Source: Fibrobacterota bacterium | GTDB taxonomy: Bacteria; Fibrobacterota; Fibrobacteria; UBA11236 | Assembly (NCBI GenBank): GCA_028287465.1 | Contig: JAQBPO010000049.1 | Span: 1-64,000 of the forward strand | DNA length: 64,000 nt | Direction of reading: 5' to 3' | Shown: piece by piece, positions 50,212 through 57,121 of the stretch | How the letters are laid out: each line of letters starts with the position of its first letter | Numbering within the stretch: position 1 is the first letter of the stretch | Notes under the pieces: model-generated | What the model was told of the DNA's origin: nothing | Seen by the model: the letters and a program-made list of their open reading frames with translations, nothing else | The model's database searches: none | Made by a program: the position numbers and the translations under genes

Positions 50212-52002
50212 ATGATGTCGAAACTCAAAAACCTGCCGCGTTCCCTCCTGGCCTTCCTTCTCGTTTCGGGGAGCGTAACGGCGGCGCGGACGCAAAGCAC
50301 CCAGGTGGATTTCCAGGGCAAGGTCGTGGATCAGAAAGGCGCCGCCTTGGCGGGCGCTTCGGTCAAGCTCCTGGAAACCGCCTTGGTCGCGACCACCGAT
50401 GCACAAGGCCGTTTCTCCTTGAAGGGATCCGTCGCCATCGGGTTAATCCATCGGACCCGGCTTCCGGGAAACCTGGAGCTCCGGTTCCGGGATGGGATCC
50501 TGTCCCTGGACGGGACGGAGTCGGGATGGATGAAGATGGAATGGATTTCCCCGGATGGTTCCCGGAAGGTTCTTCCCCAGGGTGAGGGAAAGAGCGACCG
50601 GACCCGCAGTTGGAACCTGGAGAAGATGGCGGGAGGGCGCGGCGGATCCGGTCTGCATTGGCTCCGCATCACGACCTCCTCCGGTTCGGCTTCGTTCCGG
50701 TTCATCAGCCAAGGCACCCATGGCACCCTGTGGGGCGGCCCGGGCTATGCCGGGATCGCCGGCGGCGGGCCGGGCGCCGCAGCGGCCTTGTCCAAGGTCG
50801 GCGGCCGCGTCGCCGCAGGCTCCCAGGCGGTTTCCGGTTTCGTCCTGGAGGCGGCCGCGGACGGGTTCCTGGCCAAGCGTTTCCCGCAAAGCGATTCCGT
50901 GAAGGCGGGATTGTCGCTCGCCCTGCTTCCGGCCGTTGCGACCCTGAAAGAGCGCATCCAGGATTTCATCGGCGCGGGAAACACCTTCCGCCTGGCCTTC
51001 GTGAAACCCGAGGCCGTCGGCTCCCGCAAGTTCATCCTCCATTACGCGGACTTCGCGGAGATGACCGGGGATACCCTGCCGATGCATGCCTTTCCGGATT
51101 CGCGCGGACCGGCCTCCTCGCCCTATGGCGCCTTCGCGCCATCCTGGTCCCCGGACGGCAGGGCCATCGCCTATGAAACCGGCTGGGAAAACCTCACCAC
51201 CCCGATCAGCCGTATCTACCTGCAGCCCATCGGCGGCGCCAGGGCGGACGGTCCCGCCTACCCTGCGACCAATCCCCGTTGGTGGACGGACGGCAAGGAT
51301 ACCTCCCTGGTCTGGTGCAGTTCCGGCAGGGAAGACGCTTGGGCCGATACGTCCTCCGCGACCTATCGCCAGAGGATTTCCGGAGGCGCCCTCACGGGGA
51401 CGCCTGAAATCCTCTCCAAGGGAAGCTTCAACGCCGGGTTGTCGCCGGACGGGAAATACCTGGCCACGGCGTATCGATTCGCCTTGATGATGGACCGGGC
51501 TTCCCAGGGCAAGCGTTACCTGCATGTTTACCCGGGCCATCCCAAGGCCGCCGACGGGGCGAATACCGATTCCCTCCAGGCCTGCAACGGATCGGTTTCC
51601 CGGGATCCGGCCCATCCCTCGCGCATGCTGTTCCTCGATTTCGGGGTGCCGGAGGAGCCGTCCTACGCCAATGCCGTCGAGCCCAAGGTCTATGCCCAGC
51701 ACAGGATGATCCTCATCGGGGATTATGCGTCGGATGCGCCGGGCCGGATCGTGGACTTCATCGATTCGCCCGCGGCCGAATTGGCCAAGGAGAAGACCTG
51801 GGATGATCCCGAGTGGACCAACCTGCCCGGTTTCGCCGTCGCCACCACGCGCGATCCCGAAGGGGACAAAAGCGTGCCGACCGAACCCAAGCCGAGCCAA
51901 CCCGACATCTACCTGATCAACCTGGTGACCAAGGAATCGCTGAAGGTGTTTTCCGGGCCGAACCAACTCCTGCCGGCCGCCTGGATCGGACCTGCGGATT
52001 GA
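50212..52002 (+). CDS. Secreted protein with carboxypeptidase-regulatory-like and WD40/PD40-like domains
   Basis: A 596-aa exported protein with an N-terminal signal (LPRSLLAFLLVSGSVTAART). Residues about 30-80 resemble a carboxypeptidase regulatory-like beta-sandwich (VDFQGKVVDQKGAALAGASVKLLETALVATTDAQGRFSLKG). The region 290-480 has PD40/TolB-like propeller blades (FAPSWSPDGRAIAYETGWENL, FNAGLSPDGKYLATAYRFAL). It probably binds a partner or polysaccharide outside the membrane; there are no catalytic residues I recognise. ATG 50212 and 50215 are adjacent. Confidence 0.65.
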   Translation: MMSKLKNLPRSLLAFLLVSGSVTAARTQSTQVDFQGKVVDQKGAALAGASVKLLETALVATTDAQGRFSLKGSVAIGLIHRTRLPGNLELRFRDGILSLDGTESGWMKMEWISPDGSRKVLPQGEGKSDRTRSWNLEKMAGGRGGSGLHWLRITTSSGSASFRFISQGTHGTLWGGPGYAGIAGGGPGAAAALSKVGGRVAAGSQAVSGFVLEAAADGFLAKRFPQSDSVKAGLSLALLPAVATLKERIQDFIGAGNTFRLAFVKPEAVGSRKFILHYADFAEMTGDTLPMHAFPDSRGPASSPYGAFAPSWSPDGRAIAYETGWENLTTPISRIYLQPIGGARADGPAYPATNPRWWTDGKDTSLVWCSSGREDAWADTSSATYRQRISGGALTGTPEILSKGSFNAGLSPDGKYLATAYRFALMMDRASQGKRYLHVYPGHPKAADGANTDSLQACNGSVSRDPAHPSRMLFLDFGVPEEPSYANAVEPKVYAQHRMILIGDYASDAPGRIVDFIDSPAAELAKEKTWDDPEWTNLPGFAVATTRDPEGDKSVPTEPKPSQPDIYLINLVTKESLKVFSGPNQLLPAAWIGPAD

Positions 52003-52165
52003 ACCGCTTCCATGGGCGCGGAGGCCCTGCCCGCGGTATCCGGGCCACGCGCATGCTTCCATTTCCCGGCTTGGGGAAATAGGGACCGGTCGGCAAATCG
52101 CCGGGAATTCCATGGCGTTCCAGTCCATTCCCCGGCGCGACCTCGGGGATTCCGGCGCCGCGAAG

Positions 52166-52171
52166 TATAAT
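52166..52171 (+). promoter_or_regulatory. Consensus -10 of the subtilase gene (leaderless)
   Basis: TATAAT ends 7 nt before ATG 52179. An ATG at 52170 overlaps the hexamer itself and so is unlikely to be the start. Confidence 0.55.
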
Positions 52172-52178
52172 GTATCGC

Positions 52179-54587
52179 ATGCCTTCCCGCCTCATTAACG
52201 CCCAAAGCCTTTGGGCCCTGGTTCTGCTGCTGGGCATGCTGGCCGAGGCCGCGGGCCCGTCGCTCCCGGTTCCCTGGCTGCACCGCCGAAGGGCCGCGGC
52301 CGATCCGGCCCTTTCTTCCCATTTCCTGCCGGCCACCATGCAGGTACGGGGACCGGCCCAGCTGGCCGTCTGGCGCGCCTTGCTCTCCCGCCACCGCCAG
52401 GACTCCACCCGCCATTGGGAATTGCGCGGGGATCGCCTGATCGTCTCTTACGACCTCGTCCAGGATCTGGCCGGGGGTAACCTGCCCAATACGGGTGCCG
52501 GACTTGCCGACCGCCTCGCAACCTTCCTTGCCCGGAGCCAGGGCGGGGAATTCCGTTCGGCCGGTTCCGCCTTCGGAACCTACCTGCCCGACGACGAATG
52601 GCTGGTGAATTCGCCGCAATGGGCGCTCCGCAACAGCGGCGGCACGATCGCCGGCCGGCCCGGCAAGGCGGGCGTGGACATCGGCATCGAAAGGGTATGG
52701 GACAAGTTCTCCGGCAGCGACTCCCTGATCGTGGCGGTGGTGGACGCGGGGTTCGATTTCAACCATCCGGATCTCAGGGGCCGCAACTGGATAAACAAGG
52801 CGGAAGCGGGCGGGATTCCCGGCGTGGACGACGACGCCAACGGTTACGTGGACGATTCCCTGGGCTGGGACTTCGTGGAGAACGACAACCTTCCCCAGGA
52901 CCGCCACGGGCACGGCACCTATGTCAGTTCCGTGATAGGCGCGGGCTTCGACGATCACCTGGGCATGGCCGGCATCCTGGCCCAGTGCAGGATCATGCCC
53001 GTCCGGGTGTTGGACGCGAGCGGTCACGGGGACCAGGCGCAGATCGCCAAAGGGATCCTGTACGCGGTCCGCAATGGGGCCAAGGTCATCAACTTCAGCA
53101 TCGGCGGGGACGGGGACAACGCCGCATTGCGCAGCGCGTTCCAGGCGGCCCACGATGCCGGGGTCCCCATCGTCGTGGCGGCCGGCAACGACGGCCAGGA
53201 CATCAACTTGAAGCCGGCGTACCCCGCCTCTTACAACTTCGACAATATGCTGGTGGTCGCGGCGCATGATCATGCCGGACTGCTGTGCGCATTCTCCAAT
53301 TTCGGCGCGACCTCGGTGCACCTGGCCGCTCCCGGGGAACTGATCCTGGTGGCGGGCCTTCCCGATCCGGTGGAAATCCTCAAGGCGGATTTCGAACCCG
53401 CGACCGTCGCTACGAGTTGGATCGACAGCGGTTTCGCCATCTCCGCATTGAAGCCCGTGGCGGGCTCGCGATCCCTTGCCTGGGTCTCGGGGAACCGGGC
53501 CGTGGCAACCTTTCCGGACACCCTCGACCTTACCCGGATAACGGGGGCGACCTTGCATTTCCGGCTCGATTACACTCCCGCGAACGGAGATGTGGTGATC
53601 GTGGAAGGCCTGAAGGCGGGAGCCGGGACATGGACGGAAATCGCCGTCATCGGCCAACCCGTTTCTTTCGATCAGGTCCAGGCATACGGCCTCCATGATC
53701 TGGACGGCGCGAAGTCCATCCTGCGGTTCCGGACCTCGCTCGCCGCGCGTTTCTCCTCGGCGGGAAGGGTTCTGCGTATCGACGATATCGTGATCCTGGC
53801 GCCGGACCCCTCTCCGCCGGCCGAGCCTGTCTATACCGTGGTGGCAGGGACCTCCCTGGCCGCCCCCCACGTAACGGCCTATCTGGGACTCCAGCGCTTG
53901 GCTTGCGATCGCACCGGCGTGCCTTGGAGCCGCGCGCTCGCCCTGGCTGGAACGGTTCCGGAGTCCTCCCTGGCGGGACGGGTCTCCACCGGCGGTCGGC
54001 TGGACGTTTACAAGGGACTGCGGTTCTATCTGGCGACCCTGCCTGATTTCCGGGTTCTGGACTCCACGGCGAATACCTGGAAGGGAGGGGAAAAGGTGGA
54101 GTATGACCTTTCCCTGACCCCCAATCCCCCGCAGGCCTATACCTTTACGGAGACAGGGCTGCCGCAGGGCGCGTCGATCGACGGATCGGGTAAGCTGACC
54201 TGGACGCCGGGTCCCCAGCAGGCGGGGGAGTATACGGCGCGTTTGATGGCGACAGGTCCGACCGTCTTGCGCAAGCTCATCCATTTCAAGGTGGAAGCCG
54301 GCGTGCCCGTGGCCGCAGGGCCTGCGGCCAATACCCCTCCCCAGCGGACGTGGACGGTAGCCGGGCAAGCGTTCCGTTTGCCTCCCGGGCTCGGGGCGGG
54401 AAGGCATATGGTCGAGGTATTCGGTACGGATGCCGCGGGAAAGGTCCGACTCCTCGATAAAGGATGGATGGATGCGGAAGCGTTTTCCGGAGGCGTTTCG
54501 GGGACCCGGCTGCCGGGAGCGGCATGGAAGGCGATGGCGCGTATGCAAGTCCGGGTGGACGGCATTTTCCTTGTTTCCGCCCGTTAG
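52179..54587 (+). CDS. Subtilisin-like serine protease with inserted beta domain
   Basis: An exported S8 protease (802 aa). A signal peptide (about residues 1-25) and a propeptide-like region precede the catalytic domain. Asp is in VAVVDAGFDFNHPDL (about 189), His in RHGHGTYVSSVIG (about 244), the oxyanion Asn in VAAGNDGQ, and Ser in VAGTSLAAPHVTAYL (about 559). About 150 extra residues sit between APGELI and the Ser motif, where subtilases normally have about 20; these look like a beta-sandwich (TLHFRLDYTPANGDVVIVEGL). The C-terminus has an Ig-like repeat (PQGASIDGSGKLTWTPGPQQAGEYTARL). Probably a surface or secreted degradative enzyme. Confidence 0.88.
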   Translation: MPSRLINAQSLWALVLLLGMLAEAAGPSLPVPWLHRRRAAADPALSSHFLPATMQVRGPAQLAVWRALLSRHRQDSTRHWELRGDRLIVSYDLVQDLAGGNLPNTGAGLADRLATFLARSQGGEFRSAGSAFGTYLPDDEWLVNSPQWALRNSGGTIAGRPGKAGVDIGIERVWDKFSGSDSLIVAVVDAGFDFNHPDLRGRNWINKAEAGGIPGVDDDANGYVDDSLGWDFVENDNLPQDRHGHGTYVSSVIGAGFDDHLGMAGILAQCRIMPVRVLDASGHGDQAQIAKGILYAVRNGAKVINFSIGGDGDNAALRSAFQAAHDAGVPIVVAAGNDGQDINLKPAYPASYNFDNMLVVAAHDHAGLLCAFSNFGATSVHLAAPGELILVAGLPDPVEILKADFEPATVATSWIDSGFAISALKPVAGSRSLAWVSGNRAVATFPDTLDLTRITGATLHFRLDYTPANGDVVIVEGLKAGAGTWTEIAVIGQPVSFDQVQAYGLHDLDGAKSILRFRTSLAARFSSAGRVLRIDDIVILAPDPSPPAEPVYTVVAGTSLAAPHVTAYLGLQRLACDRTGVPWSRALALAGTVPESSLAGRVSTGGRLDVYKGLRFYLATLPDFRVLDSTANTWKGGEKVEYDLSLTPNPPQAYTFTETGLPQGASIDGSGKLTWTPGPQQAGEYTARLMATGPTVLRKLIHFKVEAGVPVAAGPAANTPPQRTWTVAGQAFRLPPGLGAGRHMVEVFGTDAAGKVRLLDKGWMDAEAFSGGVSGTRLPGAAWKAMARMQVRVDGIFLVSAR

Positions 54588-54660
54588 GCCCATGGGACCA
54601 TAGGCGGATAACCGGGAGCGCTACTCCCAGCGCGGCGGGCGAGGCGGCCTTATTTTACAA

Positions 54661-55985
54661 ATGGACCGGCCGTTGGTAGTTTTTTCCTTTTCGGGGGCGT
54701 TATCCAGGTTTCGAAGCCTTCCTCGGTTTTCCTGCTTACCAAAAAAGACGGAGAGTTCCTGCGCGTCATCGCCAGCATTTCCGTCGTAGTCGCGCATTGC
54801 ATCCATTTCTGGGTGGAGGATTTCTACGCGAACCGGGGATTCCTGTCGCTCTCCTATTTCAGCACCATCCTCGATCAATTCACCCGTTTCACCGTTCCCC
54901 TGTTCTTCTTCCTTTCCGGCTTCGGACTCACCCTCCAATTCCAAGGGAAGCCGATTCCCCTGCTGAAGTATTACCGGTTCCGGCTCGTGAAGATCCTGGC
55001 CCCTTTCCTGCTCTGGTCCCTGCTCACGGGATTCCGGCACCAGGAATTCATCCTGGGGATGCCCTGGTCGCAGGATCCGTGGGGAACCACCCGGTCCTTC
55101 CTCCGCTTCATGTTCCTCGACGGGTTCGATTACCAGTATTATTTCCTGATCGTCATCTTCCAATTCTACCTGGCCTATCCGCTTCTCTACAAACTGGGCA
55201 AATCCAGGGTATGGATGGGCGTTTTCCTGGCCATCCACCTGGCATTCATGTCCCCGGTGGAAACCTATCTGGAACTGTGGGGGCTGGAGCTGCCGAAGAT
55301 CCATCCGAACATCCTGCTGTTCCATTGGTTCTATTGCTTCGCAGGCATCCATGCGGCATACAACAAGGGCTTCCTCGCCAACCTGCTGGCGCGCTGGAGC
55401 CGCCGCAGGGTGGTGGGCTTCTGGCTGCTGACCGTCCTGCTGCTGAACTTCGAATTCGTCATGAACATCCTGAATGAAAAGTACCTGTACGATGCGGATC
55501 ATTTCAATCGCTGGGCGGTCATCCTCTACTGCTTGTCCTCCCTGATGCTGTTCATGAAAACCAAGCAGACCGTAGCCGCCTCCGTTTACGAAAACCCCCG
55601 GTGGCGCTTCCTCTTCACCCATGTGGCCCCGTTCACCTTTTTCGTGTACCTGGCCCATACCCATGTCCTGCGCGTGGTGGATTACCTCCTCTGGGAGGTC
55701 ACCTTGTTCGACTTCCTGAACCGGATCATCCTGGTGGTGGCGGGATCGTACCTGCTTGCGTGGTTCGCCCAATGGCTTCTCGAGGATTTCCCCCGCCTGC
55801 GGTTCTACCTGGGATTGCCCAATAAACCGCACCTGGAGTGGTCCGAGGTCCCCGGCGCGGGGCTTTTCAAAATCAAGCGGCAGGTCCCTACCGGTGCCTC
55901 TTCGGAGGGCCAGGGAGCAGGGGTGAAGTCCCTCGACTCCTCGTCCCGGCGCCTGGATTTATCCTCGGAACGCCCCTCGGTTTGA
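54661..55985 (+). CDS. Acyltransferase family 3 membrane protein with frameshifted or unusual 5' end
   Basis: A polytopic membrane O-acyltransferase (acyl_transf_3), likely modifying a surface glycan. The main frame encodes KKDGEFLRVIASISVVVAHCIHFWVEDF (first helix with the expected His), then FTVPLFFFLSGFGLTLQF, RFRLVKILAPFLLWS and about ten helices. A basic, serine-rich tail ends the protein. The main frame has no ATG, GTG or TTG between the upstream stop (54609) and GTG 54813, which would delete the conserved first helix. ATG 54661, in the neighbouring frame, joins the main frame exactly by a -1 shift at A AAA AAG (54741-54747). So the gene uses a frameshift, an exotic start (for example CTG 54732), or the A-run has lost one A. 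Confidence 0.7.
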
Positions 55986-56129
55986 CCCCCGTCCGCATCA
56001 GGCGGATCATGGCAAGCCGCCGATTCCACTTTCAGCCCGCCGGGTTCTTAAGCGTTCACCCCGGGCAATTGGATTCCCGCGGGTTTATCCTTGCCTACCC
56101 GCCGGCCGGGATCAGGCAGGGCAATAAAA

Positions 56130-56157
56130 AAGCGGAAGCCCCTGGGGACTTCCGCTT
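56130..56157 (-). terminator. Intrinsic terminator of the CHIPPGNP lipoprotein gene
   Basis: AAGCGGAAG and CTTCCGCTT pair around a CCCC/GGGG core; on the minus strand a TTTTTT run follows (56124-56129 as A on the plus strand). It lies 35 nt beyond the minus-strand gene and may also end the plus-strand acyltransferase transcript. Confidence 0.75.
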
Positions 56158-56191
56158 CTTGTATCCGGCCCGGGAACTCCCGAATCCAGCC

Positions 56192-56890
56192 TTAGTTGGT
56201 GGGGCCGGTGGTTCCGCCGCCGGTCGTGTCGATTCCGCCGCCGCCGCCGGTGGTATTGGTGCCGCCGCCGCCGGTGGTATCGGTGCCGCCGCCGCTGTTA
56301 TTGCCGCCGCCGCCGGTGTGGTTGTCGCCGTCGCCGCCGGTCGTGTCGATTCCGCCGCCACCGCCGGTATTGTCGCCGCCGCCGCCGCCGCAATCAATGA
56401 TGCCCGGGTCCGCGCAGAATCCCAGTTTGTCCCCATGCGCCAGGTGCGCCTTCACCGCGGGAAGCCCGACGATGATGGTATGCGCATTGGCGGGGTTTCC
56501 CGGAGGGATGTGGCAGATGGCGGCCTTGTGGCTCGCAAGCTTGGAACCGAGGATCCGATGCTTGCTGGCCTTGGAGCTGCCGTCCGGACAGGGCTTTTTA
56601 TCGAGGCTCACGTCCTCGCAACGGCCGAGCTTGTCGCCATGGGCCAGATGCGCCGCCACGGCGGGATTCCCCACCGTGATGGTATGCATGTTCCCGGGGT
56701 TTCCGGGAGGGATATGGCAAATCGAAGTCTTGCCCTTGGGACCGTGCCCGGAGGAGTCGCCCGCCAGGCTTAAGGCCAGGGATTCGTCCGACTCGCTCTT
56801 GGAGCCGTCGGTGGTCATACAACCCATGATCAGGGCCATGGCCGCGCCGCCGGCGAGAAGTATTCCTCTATTTTTGAAACCGTTAGTCAT
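56192..56890 (-). CDS. Lipoprotein with two CHIPPGNP repeats and a Gly/Thr-rich tail
   Basis: A 232-aa predicted lipoprotein (ILLAGGAAMALIMGC, lipobox Cys 24). The mature part carries two 35-residue units of the form ICHIPPGNPxNxHTIxVGxPAV followed by AHLAHGDKLGxC (about residues 57-91 and 123-157). Each has conserved Cys and His residues able to bind metal or form disulfides. Such units recur in secreted proteins of many bacteria, but the function is unknown to me. The last 70 residues are low-complexity GGGG/DTTGG repeats, probably a flexible or surface-exposed tail. The gene ends at a good terminator. Confidence 0.75.
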   Translation of the reverse strand: MTNGFKNRGILLAGGAAMALIMGCMTTDGSKSESDESLALSLAGDSSGHGPKGKTSICHIPPGNPGNMHTITVGNPAVAAHLAHGDKLGRCEDVSLDKKPCPDGSSKASKHRILGSKLASHKAAICHIPPGNPANAHTIIVGLPAVKAHLAHGDKLGFCADPGIIDCGGGGGDNTGGGGGIDTTGGDGDNHTGGGGNNSGGGTDTTGGGGTNTTGGGGGIDTTGGGTTGPTN

Positions 56891-57092
56891 GGGTCCTGCC
56901 TTTCAGACTGGGATGCCTAGAAGATATCCCGAAGCCGGTTTCCATTCAAAGGCTTTCATCCTATTTCGATAATGAAAATGGGGTTTTTGGTATCAAGATG
57001 GCTATTTTCCGTCCCGACTGGTACACTTAAAGGCCGGAACGAACGGTTCCGCTTCCAACGGCAAGGTTGGGAAAAGGCCTGGAAGAGGCTCG

Positions 57093-57098
57093 TATAAG
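57093..57098 (+). promoter_or_regulatory. -10 element of the VWA surface protein gene
   Basis: TATAAG, preceded by TTGGGA at 57067-57072 (20-nt spacing, longer than usual). Transcription would start near 57105, downstream of an ATG at 57101, which argues for ATG 57122 (with AGGAG) as the real start. Confidence 0.45.
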
Positions 57099-57121
57099 TT
57101 ATGGGAAAGATCAGGAGCACC

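Noticed and set aside
56196-56972. Proline-rich plus-strand ORF opposite the CHIPPGNP lipoprotein
   Set aside because: The proline runs are the complement of GGN glycine codons; the minus frame has a lipobox and repeats and ends at a terminator.
56891-57121. Cyclic-di-GMP riboswitch upstream of the VWA gene
   Set aside because: The gap lacks the conserved GEMM core and tetraloop receptor pattern; only a promoter-like region and a Shine-Dalgarno are seen.
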